Positions 26,927 through 35,243 are shown, counted from the first letter of the stretch. The stretch is DNA of 64,000 nucleotides from Pedobacter africanus (GCF_900176535.1 NZ_FWXT01000001.1:2108001-2172000), one strand, 5' to 3'. Notes: a model not told the origin generated them from the sequence alone. Numbers and translations are program-made.

Positions 26927-28327
26927 ATGAAACATATAAGAATCCTGCTCCTTCTAATATATATACTTGGTGGTTGCAGCAAAGCTGAATTTCTAAGCAA
27001 AGAACCCGATTCGTCGAAGCTAGAGTTAAAAACATTAGATCAATTACAGGCGTTGTTGGATTATGACTTACTCATGAATGGACGCGAAAGAACTGGAATT
27101 GATCCAAATTATCTCTTGATTGGAGCTGACGACTATTTTATGCCTGAACCAAATTTAACCACAATAGTTAGCGATCCTTTCTTCCGCAATTTGTATACTT
27201 GGAACGATAAAATGCATGATACAGAGGTTGATAATTGGAGTAGAATCTATACCGCTATTTTCTACGCAAATGCAGCATTGGACGGATTAGATCAAATTGT
27301 CAAAAATAATGAAAATGGCCGACAATATGATTTTGTGAAGGGTGCCAGCTTATTTTTTCGAGCGCGGTTTTTTTTTCAACTAGCGCAGGTTTTTGCTCCG
27401 CCCTATAATTCATTAACCGCTGAAAGTGATCTTGGAGTTGTTTTGAGGTTAAAATCGGATGTCAACGAAAAATTGAAAAGAAGTACAGTAAAAGAAACTT
27501 ATGATAAAATTATTGGGGATTTAAAAGAAGCTGCTGTAAGGTTGCCCGTGACGACAAACTTACCATATAAAACAAGGCCAAATAAAGCAGCAGCTTACAT
27601 GATGCTAGCAAAAGTACTACTGCTAACAAAAGACTATCAACAGTCATTAAAATATGCTGATTCAGCCCTGACTATACAGAATAAGCTAATGGATTTCAAT
27701 GACTTTACTTCGGCAACTCAAACCTCTACGGCATTACCGATACCAGTTGACAATCCTGAAGTCATTTTTTTTAGCATGTTTATGGGTACATACAATACCA
27801 TTGTCTCTCCATCATTGGCAAGAATTGACAGTACTCTCTATAAATCTTATGAGCTTAATGATTTGAGGAGGAATGTCTTTTTCACTGCTAACGCCGCCAA
27901 TGACGTAACCTTTAAAGGAAACTATATCGGCTATTTTGATAATTACTTTAGCGGCCTGGCGGTTGACGAGCTTTACTTGATTAGAGCTGAGAATAAAGTA
28001 AGATTGGGTTTGATATCTGAGGGGCTTCAAGATTTGAATACATTAATGGTAAAAAGATGGAAGGTAGGTAGCTTTGTTCCTTTCTCAACCTCAGATCCTA
28101 GCACTGCACTAGCATTGATTCTTACGGAACGTAGAAAAGAGCTTGTGCAAAGAGGTACGAGGTGGACGGATTTAAGGCGATTAAATTTAGAGGGATATAA
28201 TATTAGCATAACTAGAATATTAGAAAACCAAACATACACGCTTAAACCAAATGATAAGAGGTACACCTCTCTGATTCCACCCAATGTAATTAGCATAAAT
28301 CCATCTATTATCCAAAACGCCAGATAA
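26927..28327 (+). CDS. SusD/RagB-like lipoprotein (locus B)
   Basis: 466 residues with a lipoprotein signal (MKHIRILLLLIYILGGC, Cys 17). The SusD pattern is seen: ADDYF, the helical FVKGASLFFRARFFFQLAQV region, an internal KAAAYMMLAKVLL TPR helix, and RRKELVQRGTRWTDLRRLN near the end. The ATG at 26927 is preferred since the upstream in-frame ATG lies inside susC. It starts 35 nt after susC. Same AT-rich composition as the barrel of the preceding receptor. It should cap the receptor and bind the same ligand. Confidence 0.9.
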   Translation: MKHIRILLLLIYILGGCSKAEFLSKEPDSSKLELKTLDQLQALLDYDLLMNGRERTGIDPNYLLIGADDYFMPEPNLTTIVSDPFFRNLYTWNDKMHDTEVDNWSRIYTAIFYANAALDGLDQIVKNNENGRQYDFVKGASLFFRARFFFQLAQVFAPPYNSLTAESDLGVVLRLKSDVNEKLKRSTVKETYDKIIGDLKEAAVRLPVTTNLPYKTRPNKAAAYMMLAKVLLLTKDYQQSLKYADSALTIQNKLMDFNDFTSATQTSTALPIPVDNPEVIFFSMFMGTYNTIVSPSLARIDSTLYKSYELNDLRRNVFFTANAANDVTFKGNYIGYFDNYFSGLAVDELYLIRAENKVRLGLISEGLQDLNTLMVKRWKVGSFVPFSTSDPSTALALILTERRKELVQRGTRWTDLRRLNLEGYNISITRILENQTYTLKPNDKRYTSLIPPNVISINPSIIQNAR

Positions 28328-28354
28328 GTTTTTAGCTTATAGTAAATTAAGGTT

Positions 28355-29758
28355 ATGAAATTAATAATAACATTTATCGCTGTTCTGCAAGTGTTTTATG
28401 TACAAGCACAACATGCTGATGGAAGTAAAATTAGCCAAGCGAAACTTACGTCTCAATTGAGCTCAAAGCCCTTAATTCCAGGGGAAAAGGTTCCAGATTT
28501 TATATTGGGTCAAATGCTAAACCATCCCACGCTAAGATCAGCAAGAATATCCGATTTTAAAGGGAAACTATTAATATTGGATTTTTGGAATACACATTGT
28601 ACCGTTTGTATTCAGCAATTTCCGAAAATAAATAAGTTGCAGGAGAAGATGGGTGATGGTGTTATAATCCTACCCGTAGGATTTGAATATGCAAACAATA
28701 CAGGGGAAATTAAAAAATTTGTTCAGAAACTGCACGGTACATTTTACGAATTAGCTTTGCCCTCGATTGTCAGTCAATGGAAGGTTGGTGGTTCCGCGTG
28801 GCAAGAGAATGTCTTTTATAAACTATTTCCCTGGGAATCAATGCCGCATGAAGTTTGGATTGATGGTGATGGGCGTTTAATTGCTATTACTGATCACACT
28901 GCGTTAACAGAATCTAATATAGCTGCTGTTTTACGAGACAAGAACTATGTTTTACCTACAAGACAATTAAAATCTAAAAGAATTGGAACCGAAACCTTTT
29001 TGATCAGTCAAAATGGCGGAGTGGAACTAAAACATTATGGCTCGATACTTTCGAAATATCAGAATACTTACAAGGATAGTTATTTAGATGATTACTCAGA
29101 CTCGGTTAGATGGAGGTTCTCTGCCGCAAATCAAACAGTATTTGATTATTACGTTAAGGTATATAAAGATGATTTGCCTGAATTATTTGGCGATAGTTAC
29201 AATAAAAGAATATTAGTTGAATCTAAAAGTCCAGGGACATTTTATCGAAGAGGTTATGAAGGGGAATACTTAGACAATTGGGGATTTGAATCATTTTTGA
29301 ATTCCAATTATTTCAGCTATGAATTAATCATGCCCAAGAGCTTTACCAAGGATAAAATTTATGAGATCATGAGGCAGGATTTCGATCGATATTTTTTTGT
29401 AAACTCTAAGATCGAAAACCGAAAAGTAAAATATTTAGCCTTGGTCGCAGATGGAAATAGATTTGTAAGTCGAAACTTAAAAGCGGGTTATGAGCAAATG
29501 GTGTCTCCTCAATGGGATAATATTGAATTTAAGAATGGTACTATAAAAGATTTTGTGACCAATTGTTTGGATAGAAGTTTCCCATCTTATATCATACTTA
29601 ACCAAACAGGGTTTTCAGGAAATATAGATTTGAAACTTGAGAAAGTTAAAAGGAACGACTTACAATATTGGAATACCGCCTTAAATAGATATGATTTGAA
29701 ACTTGTAGAGGTGGAAGGAGAGTTTCCAATGCTGGTGCTAAGGGATCTAAGAGAATAA
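28355..29758 (+). CDS. Exported thioredoxin-like (TlpA family) protein with long C-terminal region (locus B)
   Basis: 467 residues: signal peptide (1-~19), thioredoxin-like domain (about 40-190) with the redox motif C82-TV-C85 in DFWNTHCTVC, then an additional ~270 residues without a motif I recognise. The CTVC motif differs from the CVPC/CGPC of locus A. It follows susD by 27 nt and is AT-rich like it, so it was probably acquired with the SusCD pair. Role inferred: thiol chemistry on the imported substrate or on the outer-membrane complex. Confidence 0.85.
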   Translation: MKLIITFIAVLQVFYVQAQHADGSKISQAKLTSQLSSKPLIPGEKVPDFILGQMLNHPTLRSARISDFKGKLLILDFWNTHCTVCIQQFPKINKLQEKMGDGVIILPVGFEYANNTGEIKKFVQKLHGTFYELALPSIVSQWKVGGSAWQENVFYKLFPWESMPHEVWIDGDGRLIAITDHTALTESNIAAVLRDKNYVLPTRQLKSKRIGTETFLISQNGGVELKHYGSILSKYQNTYKDSYLDDYSDSVRWRFSAANQTVFDYYVKVYKDDLPELFGDSYNKRILVESKSPGTFYRRGYEGEYLDNWGFESFLNSNYFSYELIMPKSFTKDKIYEIMRQDFDRYFFVNSKIENRKVKYLALVADGNRFVSRNLKAGYEQMVSPQWDNIEFKNGTIKDFVTNCLDRSFPSYIILNQTGFSGNIDLKLEKVKRNDLQYWNTALNRYDLKLVEVEGEFPMLVLRDLRE

Positions 29759-29768
29759 TTAACTTAAT

Positions 29769-30215
29769 ATGAAGAATAGACTATTAATATTTAGCCTGTG
29801 CTTGCTGTTTAGCAGTACGCAAGCGCAGATACTGAACCCCGTAAACTGGAGTTACGGAGCTAAGAAAATTTCTGCGACAGAAGCAGTGTTGTATCTAAAA
29901 GCGACTATGGACTCGGGCTGGCATATTTATTCAGTAAACCAAAAGGACGGTGGCCCATTGAAGACCAGTTTTAAGTTTGCCGCTTCGTCAGGTTTTGTTT
30001 TGATTGGGAATGTAATGGAGCCTAAACCGATTTCGAAATTTGAAGAGGTGTATGGCCTACAGGTAGATTATTTCAAAAAGGAGGTTGTGTTTCAGCAAAG
30101 TGTTAAGTTGAAAAAGCCTGATGCTGTTGTGAAAGGTAAGATAGAATATATGGCATGTACAGATAAACAATGTACACCACCACTGGAAGTAGAATTTTCA
30201 ATTCCTGTTAAATAA
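29769..30215 (+). CDS. DsbD alpha-domain-like exported protein
   Basis: 148 residues with a signal peptide (1-~20). The remainder matches the N-terminal periplasmic alpha domain of the disulfide reductase DsbD: VNWSYGAKK, DSGWHIYSVNQKDGGP and the late pair C130-TDKQ-C135. In DsbD this domain passes electrons from the membrane to periplasmic thioredoxins; here it is a free-standing domain without the membrane part. It is 10 nt after the CTVC thioredoxin-like gene, so the two probably form a redox pair. Composition returns towards the flanking average within this gene. Confidence 0.8.
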   Translation: MKNRLLIFSLCLLFSSTQAQILNPVNWSYGAKKISATEAVLYLKATMDSGWHIYSVNQKDGGPLKTSFKFAASSGFVLIGNVMEPKPISKFEEVYGLQVDYFKKEVVFQQSVKLKKPDAVVKGKIEYMACTDKQCTPPLEVEFSIPVK

Positions 30216-30283
30216 GAACCCGTAATTAGCTACGCTGAGCTCGTGAATAACTCGGTTAACACCTCTCAACATCCATAAAACCA

Positions 30284-30308
30284 GTGGAGGGCTCGCCAAG
30301 CCCTCCGC
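30284..30308 (+). terminator. Hairpin at the end of locus B
   Basis: GGAGGGCT (30286-30293) pairs with AGCCCTCC (30299-30306). It has no T-run and may be a REP-like palindrome acting as a 3' end for the locus B transcript. Confidence 0.4.
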
Positions 30309-30325
30309 TACTTAAAACAAACGCC

Positions 30326-30493
30326 ATGCAACAAGAAAAACAAGAACCAATTTTGATTATTGACAGGCCAGACGGCTCACAATTGAGATTATACCAGGAA
30401 CTATCAGACGATTATGCAAAAAAGCTAATTGAAGAGTTTATGAAACAGGAAGGGGCGATTATCAGAAAACCAGGAATAGAAAACAAACCATAA
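30326..30493 (+). CDS. Small protein of unknown function
   Basis: 55 residues from MQQEKQEPILIIDRPDGSQL, charged, with no signal peptide or membrane segment. It stops 2 nt before the next gene (LytTR-like fragment), so the two are likely translationally coupled. I do not recognise the family; the start at 30326 is chosen because the frame upstream covers the hairpin at 30284-30308. Confidence 0.55.
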   Translation: MQQEKQEPILIIDRPDGSQLRLYQELSDDYAKKLIEEFMKQEGAIIRKPGIENKP

Positions 30494-30495
30494 AT

Positions 30496-31026
30496 ATGAA
30501 GAACTATTTAATTATTGACCACCATGCCCCTGCCAGCAGGGCTTTGCGGCTGGCTATAGCAGAAACTGAAGGTACGCTAAGTATCAACCAAACCCATGAG
30601 CCTGCAGAGGTAAAGGAACTCCTTGCATCGGTGCAAATTACCGCAGTGTTTGTACGATTTGAACTATGGGACCATCGCCTGTTCCCGGAATATGGCAGCA
30701 TTAAAGACATGCCAGAGTTGGTTTTGCTGGGCAGCGCAGAGCAGGAACCTGTAGCCTGCTGTGGCCTGGGCCTGCCTCATTTTTTTGCTGATAGCAGTAG
30801 TGTACAGGAATTACAAAGCATATTGAATGTGGTGAACAGTGCCTTTATAAATACTATGGATTTTAGGTTTGTTTTGGCAAAAGACGGGGATAAGGTTTGT
30901 AAAGTAGACCTGCGGGAAATTATAGCCGTTGAGGCTGTAGGTGATGGCACTGTGCTGCACACCACCTGCGGTAAGTTTAGCACCGCCAAAACCCTGGATG
31001 AAATGGAAACTTTGTTGCCGGCATAG
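30496..31026 (+). CDS. LytTR-like regulator with degenerate receiver and short DNA-binding domain
   Basis: 176 residues. The first ~115 have a receiver-like beta-alpha rhythm (KNYLIIDHHAPASRALRLAI..., LVLLGSAEQEP) but no clear phospho-acceptor aspartate where one would be expected. The last ~55 residues (FVLAKDGDKVCKVDLREIIA VEAVGDG...) match the front half of a LytTR DNA-binding domain, which normally needs about 100 residues. So it is either a truncated regulator or a protein-binding relic. It overlaps no other gene and follows a 55-residue partner gene. Confidence 0.6.
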   Translation: MKNYLIIDHHAPASRALRLAIAETEGTLSINQTHEPAEVKELLASVQITAVFVRFELWDHRLFPEYGSIKDMPELVLLGSAEQEPVACCGLGLPHFFADSSSVQELQSILNVVNSAFINTMDFRFVLAKDGDKVCKVDLREIIAVEAVGDGTVLHTTCGKFSTAKTLDEMETLLPA

Positions 31027-31107
31027 CTATTTTTTTAGACAGCGCTCAACAATATTTTGATATAAAAATCAAACGCTTTTAACGATCAACAAAAATATAC
31101 GCTACCC

Positions 31108-31123
31108 GGGTAAATGCTTACCC
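31108..31123. promoter_or_regulatory. Inverted repeat upstream of the Crp-like gene
   Basis: GGGTAA-ATGC-TTACCC is a perfect 6-bp inverted repeat in the 312-bp gap between the LytTR-like gene and the Crp-like gene. No gene is visible in that gap. It may be an operator or a weak hairpin. Confidence 0.3.
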
Positions 31124-31221
31124 TTTGCGGGCTGGAGGGTGATAGACAGCCCATTTACATCTAAACCCTAACCTACAAAAACCATGAAAATGAATTAACG
31201 CAGTAATTATTAACCGCAACC

Positions 31222-31233
31222 GGGGTATACCCC
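31222..31233. promoter_or_regulatory. Perfect palindrome upstream of the Crp-like gene
   Basis: GGGGTATACCCC is a perfect 12-bp palindrome about 105 bp before the start of the Crp-like regulator. Regulators of this family bind palindromes as dimers, so an autoregulatory site is plausible but unproven. Confidence 0.35.
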
Positions 31234-31338
31234 CATCAAAAACAGAGACAATTAATTGGTGCCATAGGCACAGCGCTTAGCAGGGCTATTTAGAGCAGAC
31301 AGGCCCTGCGGCAAACTAACTTAAAATGAGATTTAAAA

Positions 31339-31968
31339 ATGTTAAAAAATTTAAAATTCCTGGCCAGGTTAATGGCCTATTTGCAGCGTATTGATCCTGC
31401 AACTCCCCTATCGCCCAAACTGGAGCCTGAATTAAAAGACCGGATGAAAGATATATCTTTCAGAAAAAAACGCCAGACACTGGTTACACAGGACGAAAAG
31501 CCAGGCCATGCCTACTTTTTACTTAGCGGTTATGTTGTGGTATGCTATATAGACGATAAAGGCGAAATACGTGTAGTCCGCATTGCCTTTGGTGAACAGA
31601 TCATCGCCATTGATGCTTTTATGCAGAACAAGCCATCGCCCTATTACATAATTGCCATGCGCGAAGCGGTATTGATTAGTATAGACTACGATAACATGCT
31701 GGCTATTTATCGTGATGTACCAGGCGTGGATGAACTTGCTGTTAAAACCTCGGCCAGCTATGAAAGGCTGGAAAAGGAACGCGACGAATTGCTGAACAAA
31801 AGCAACCGGGAGCGGGTACTGGAATTTTACAGTGACAAGCCAGATCTGCTACCGGCAAAGAAAAGCCCTTTGCAGGACTTGTATATAGCGAGCTACCTTA
31901 AAATGAATATAGATACTTTTAGAAGGGTAAGGAACAAGCTGATTGCCGAAGGGCTGCTAAAAGTATAG
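31339..31968 (+). CDS. Crp/Fnr-family regulator (cyclic-nucleotide-binding fold)
   Basis: 209 residues: cNMP-binding beta-barrel (about 35-145; RQTLVTQDEKPGHAYFLLSGYVVV) and a C-terminal winged helix (about 150-209; LYIASYLKMNIDTFRRVRNK). The phosphate-binding cassette typical of cAMP binders is not preserved, as in most Bacteroidota members, so the ligand may differ or be absent. The recognition helix TFRRVRNKLIAEGLL is intact. A decayed copy of its last 11 codons occurs at 33112-33144. Confidence 0.85.
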   Translation: MLKNLKFLARLMAYLQRIDPATPLSPKLEPELKDRMKDISFRKKRQTLVTQDEKPGHAYFLLSGYVVVCYIDDKGEIRVVRIAFGEQIIAIDAFMQNKPSPYYIIAMREAVLISIDYDNMLAIYRDVPGVDELAVKTSASYERLEKERDELLNKSNRERVLEFYSDKPDLLPAKKSPLQDLYIASYLKMNIDTFRRVRNKLIAEGLLKV

Positions 31969-32114
31969 ATTTTTTAGATAAAAGAGGCAAGATTGTTCTT
32001 TGATTTACTATTTATTGGAAAGTGTTAAAGGATATTGTTTTTTAATGTAAAACGTTGATTTTAACTACAAAACAAAAGTTTTTTTAATTGCGGCGGATGA
32101 TTTAGCTTTACAAA

Positions 32115-32939
32115 ATGGAGATGAAATTATTCGAAAATAAGCATGTCCGTTCGGTATGGAACGAGGCTGAGCAGAAGTGGTATTTTGTAGTTGAAGATGT
32201 TATAAGTATTCTAACGGATAGTAAAGATCCGAAGCAATATATTAAAAAGATGCGACAACGGGACGAAGAACTTGGCAAAGGGTGGGTACAAATTGTACCC
32301 ACCCTTGCGGTAGAAACTTCTGGAGGTAAACAGAAAATGGGATGTACAGATACTAAAGGTCTTTTACGCATCATTCAATCCGTTCCTTCGCCAAAAGCCG
32401 AACCTTTTAAATTGTGGCTGGCCCAGGTTGGGTCGGACAGGTTAGAAGAAATTGAAAACCCCGAGCTGGCCCAGGCCAGAATGCGGGATATTTACCGTGC
32501 AAAAGGCTACACCGAGGGTTGGATTGAAAAACGGATAAGGGGCATTGCTGTTAGAGACGGACTGACCGGGGAATGGAAAAAACGTGATGTGAAAGAAGGC
32601 GTTGAATATAGCATATTAACCGCCGAAATTAGTAAAGCTACTTTTGGTATTATTCCTTCAGATCATAGGAAAATAAAAGGGCTAACCAAACCCACCGAAA
32701 ATTTAAGGGACCACATGACAGATTTGGAATTGATTTTTACCATGCTTGGTGAGGCATCAACTACAGAGATTGCCAAAAATAAAGATGCACAGGGGTTTGA
32801 AGAGAATAAAAAGGCAGCCAAACAAGGTGGTGCCATTGCCGGAATAGCCAGAAAAAAACTGGAGCAAACAACAGGGAAAAAAGTAGTGACACCAAAGAAT
32901 TTCCTCCATTTAAAAGACAACAAAAAGCTTAAAGGGTAA
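32115..32939 (+). CDS. BRO-family (Bro-N) DNA-binding protein
   Basis: 274 residues. The N-terminal ~110 match the Bro-N fold of phage antirepressors and DinD-like proteins (VRSVWNEAEQKWYFVVEDVI and GLLRIIQSVPSPKAEPFKLW). The remainder (IENPELAQARMRDIYRAKGY...) is the conserved bacterial extension rich in helices. The role is unclear; such proteins occur in chromosomes as well as phages. It stands alone between the Crp-like gene and a remnant of that gene's 3' end. There are no phage structural genes nearby. Confidence 0.8.
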   Translation: MEMKLFENKHVRSVWNEAEQKWYFVVEDVISILTDSKDPKQYIKKMRQRDEELGKGWVQIVPTLAVETSGGKQKMGCTDTKGLLRIIQSVPSPKAEPFKLWLAQVGSDRLEEIENPELAQARMRDIYRAKGYTEGWIEKRIRGIAVRDGLTGEWKKRDVKEGVEYSILTAEISKATFGIIPSDHRKIKGLTKPTENLRDHMTDLELIFTMLGEASTTEIAKNKDAQGFEENKKAAKQGGAIAGIARKKLEQTTGKKVVTPKNFLHLKDNKKLKG

Positions 32940-33111
32940 AAATAAAGACTGCGTTGTTTCAATCTGTACCCAATTCCAACAAACAACATTTTAATTCCAG
33001 CTGATGCTGCCGGGTATGTTTACCTGGGGGTATTTGGTATTGGGATTTTTTTAAAGCTGAACCAATCCAAAACTTTGATATAAACACTTAACAATTGCCT
33101 GCGCATAAAAA

Positions 33112-33144
33112 AAACTGATTGCCGAAAGCCTGTTAAAAGTATAG
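33112..33144 (+). pseudogene. Remnant of a second Crp-like gene (last 11 codons)
   Basis: These 33 bases match 31936-31968, the 3' end of the Crp-like gene, at 29 positions. All four differences keep the frame and give KLIAESLLKV plus stop, against KLIAEGLLKV plus stop. The rest of 32940-33220 holds no gene that I can see. The pattern fits a decayed tandem duplicate on the far side of the BRO gene. Confidence 0.6.
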
Positions 33145-33220
33145 GTTTTGTGGTATAGGTGCCATGATCTGTTTGGTTGTGGCACCCTACTTTTGTAAGT
33201 ATAAATTAACAGGCGCTTTT

Positions 33221-33562
33221 ATGAACAAACATTTAACATTCACCATTTATTTAAACAACATGAACATTGGCAGTATGGTACTGAGGGCACCCGGGAAATA
33301 TTACAAGATTGCTGAACTGCTAGATGTGGTGCCCCTGGCCGCAGAGGTAGATCAATTCATTAGATCGGTTAACGCCGGTGCTGCCCCGCACAGTCTTTTT
33401 ACCCTGGCCGATTTGAGCAGCGCTGCTTATGAGTTTGAGCTTAGGTTTGCTGGTATTGTTTATTTGGCTTTGCGGCTTAAAACAGGTGATAGCGGTAAGG
33501 TGCTGGTGTTTGAGTGGGAAGGCAGGTTTGGTGATTTTAGGGATGGTTTTAAGATATTTTAA
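33221..33562 (+). CDS. Small protein of unknown function
   Basis: 113 residues starting MNKHLTFTIYLNNMNIGSMV; beta-rich, no signal peptide. The start at 33221 is preferred to one 19 codons upstream. It is 9 nt before the MauE-like gene and so probably in its operon. I do not recognise the family. The sequence is complete and its codon use resembles its neighbours. Confidence 0.55.
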   Translation: MNKHLTFTIYLNNMNIGSMVLRAPGKYYKIAELLDVVPLAAEVDQFIRSVNAGAAPHSLFTLADLSSAAYEFELRFAGIVYLALRLKTGDSGKVLVFEWEGRFGDFRDGFKIF

Positions 33563-33571
33563 TAATTATTT

Positions 33572-34018
33572 ATGAGAAAGTTAGTAGTAGTAATTAGTTA
33601 TAGCCTGGGAACTTTGTTTATGTATACCGCAATAAGTAAACTGAACGGATACGGGAAGTTTGAGGCCACGATTGGCCAAAGTGCCCTGTTAACGCCTTAT
33701 GCCGGTGTGCTGGCCTGGGCAGTGCCTTCGCTTGAGGTTCTAATTGCGGTGATGCTGGTGTTTAAGGGCTTGCGGCAGTTTGGTTTGTATGCTTCGCTGG
33801 GCTTGATGGCGGTGTTTACCGCATACGTATTTATCATTTTACAGTCTCCGGAAAAGCCGCCTTGTAATTGTGGAGGTGTTGTTTCGGAAATGAATTGGAG
33901 CCAGCATTTAGTTTTTAATATAGTGTTTACGGCAATGGCCGGGGCTGGGGTTGCCCTCTCTGCCCTCGCTAACCCTCACCGGCCTTCGGCCACTTCTACC
34001 TGGCAGGGAGAGGGATAA
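33572..34018 (+). CDS. MauE/DoxX-like membrane protein
   Basis: 148 residues with four hydrophobic helices and the loop PPCNCGGV between helices 3 and 4, typical of MauE-type proteins. MauE takes part in disulfide formation or maturation of a periplasmic protein in methylamine-using bacteria; relatives in Bacteroidota sit beside small Cys-containing exported peptides, as here. The last ~20 residues (SALANPHRPSATSTWQGEG) are encoded by a palindromic repeat (33954-34014) that has replaced the natural end. Confidence 0.8.
   Translation: MRKLVVVISYSLGTLFMYTAISKLNGYGKFEATIGQSALLTPYAGVLAWAVPSLEVLIAVMLVFKGLRQFGLYASLGLMAVFTAYVFIILQSPEKPPCNCGGVVSEMNWSQHLVFNIVFTAMAGAGVALSALANPHRPSATSTWQGEG
33954..34014 (+). 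repeat. Palindromic repeat overlapping the end of the MauE-like gene
   Basis: CCCTCTCTGCC (33954-33964) is nearly complementary to GGCAGGGAGAGGG (34002-34014), and GGCC-TTC-GGCC lies at the centre. It has the form of the dispersed CCCTC...GAGGG palindromes seen between genes in this phylum. It also supplies the final codons of the MauE-like gene. Confidence 0.6.
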
Positions 34019-34103
34019 GGTATTCTAATGCGCATGAATCGAGGGGAAGCCCAAAACCTCGTAAAAAGCAGAGTAGGCAAATTGAACTTTTATAAATAAA
34101 ACA

Positions 34104-34370
34104 ATGAAAAAGTCATTATTAGGACTTGCCTTAATGGTAACGCTGGCATCGGGTGCCGTTTATGCCACCATGAACACCCCGGTTAAAAAACAACCGGCAA
34201 ATGTGTACACTTATTACTTAGAGAATGAATGTGACACGCCGGTACAATGCTCGCCTGAGTTTGAAGGACCTGTGTGTTCTGAAGTCTTTGAAGGAAGAAT
34301 TGTATACGATGCGCAGGGCTGCCAGGTTGGCCATGAGGTAACAACCATTCTTGGTAAAAAACAACCGTAA
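34104..34370 (+). CDS. DUF6520-like exported Cys-containing peptide
   Basis: 88 residues: signal peptide MKKSLLGLALMVTLASGAVYA, then a mature part of about 65 residues with four cysteines (ECDTPVQC, PVCSEV, GCQVG). It looks like the DUF6520/NVEALA-type small exported proteins of Bacteroidota whose function is unknown. A strong terminator follows the stop codon at once (34378-34408), so the peptide may be expressed apart from the next gene and at a high level. It follows the MauE-like gene by 85 nt. Confidence 0.75.
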   Translation: MKKSLLGLALMVTLASGAVYATMNTPVKKQPANVYTYYLENECDTPVQCSPEFEGPVCSEVFEGRIVYDAQGCQVGHEVTTILGKKQP

Positions 34371-34377
34371 TTGGTTT

Positions 34378-34408
34378 GGGGGAGGCGCTTGTACTCCCCC
34401 TCTTTTTT
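34378..34408 (+). terminator. Rho-independent terminator after the Cys-peptide gene
   Basis: GGGGGAG (34378-34384) pairs with CTCCCCC (34394-34400), followed by TCTTTTTT. It lies between the peptide gene stop (34370) and the next start (34416). Confidence 0.85.
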
Positions 34409-34415
34409 AAAAGCT

Positions 34416-35231
34416 ATGAGAACACGCTACAAAATATTATTGGCACTGGTTTTTAGCATCAGTGCAGTTGCCAGCCTTTATTTTATGCAGGATAAACCTG
34501 TAAAGAACGGTTTTAACCGGGGCCCTGTTTACAGGGTTAAACCGCTGGATTCATTGGAACTTAAATACAATTACTGGTACATTAACCGCCTGGACAGCAA
34601 CCGCATTTACTTTGGCAACACCATAGCCAGGCTGAATTTATTTAGCTGCGGGTATAACTTACAGGATACCCTGTACCAAAGGCTACCTGCCCCGGATGAT
34701 AGCCGGGAGCAGCTGGAATGGCTGAGAAAAGAAATATCAGAAAAAATAAAACCAGCAGACCGTGGCTTTGGCATGGATGGCTATGTGGTAAAGGATATCC
34801 CGGCAGGCCGGATCTTATACACCTATTACTACCGGAATAGCTTTGTAGGTTTAGATACGGCCCTGCAGCTACTGTATACCGGTAAGTTGATTGATACCAA
34901 CACGGTTGCTAAAATAGAGGTAACGGAGTACAAAGAAAGTGAACTTTGTTGGGCACGCTTTATGGCAGCGCCTGCGGTGGTTGTAAACAAGCGGGGCTAT
35001 GCAGATTCGGGCTGGTTTTACAACCATTCCGGACTGGCCGGTGATAATGAGCTGCTGGAAGGTTTTAAAGCCCATGAGGTGCTGGATGTTTACCGACTGG
35101 ATAACCGCAAATACAGCCACAGCATTTACCTGCCCAAGTACAAAAAGCAGGATTTAACAAACTTTGCTGTGCGTGGTAACCTGATTATTGCCTTGTATGG
35201 CAAGTACCTGCTTAGCTTTTCAATACAATAA
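34416..35231 (+). CDS. Membrane-anchored or exported protein of unknown function
   Basis: 271 residues; an N-terminal hydrophobic segment (YKILLALVFSISAVASLYF) serves as signal or anchor. The rest is beta-rich with the ending DLTNFAVRGNLIIALYGKYL. Proteins of this type accompany MauE-like and DUF6520-like genes in Pedobacter-like genomes, as far as I recall, but no function is known to me. The start codon follows the terminator at 34378-34408. Confidence 0.6.
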   Translation: MRTRYKILLALVFSISAVASLYFMQDKPVKNGFNRGPVYRVKPLDSLELKYNYWYINRLDSNRIYFGNTIARLNLFSCGYNLQDTLYQRLPAPDDSREQLEWLRKEISEKIKPADRGFGMDGYVVKDIPAGRILYTYYYRNSFVGLDTALQLLYTGKLIDTNTVAKIEVTEYKESELCWARFMAAPAVVVNKRGYADSGWFYNHSGLAGDNELLEGFKAHEVLDVYRLDNRKYSHSIYLPKYKKQDLTNFAVRGNLIIALYGKYLLSFSIQ

Positions 35232-35235
35232 ACAG

Positions 35236-35243
35236 AAAGGAGG
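35236..35243 (+). promoter_or_regulatory. Shine-Dalgarno site for a TTG-started small gene
   Basis: AAAGGAGG lies 8 nt before TTG 35252. Such sites are rare in this window and support the non-ATG start. Confidence 0.55.
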
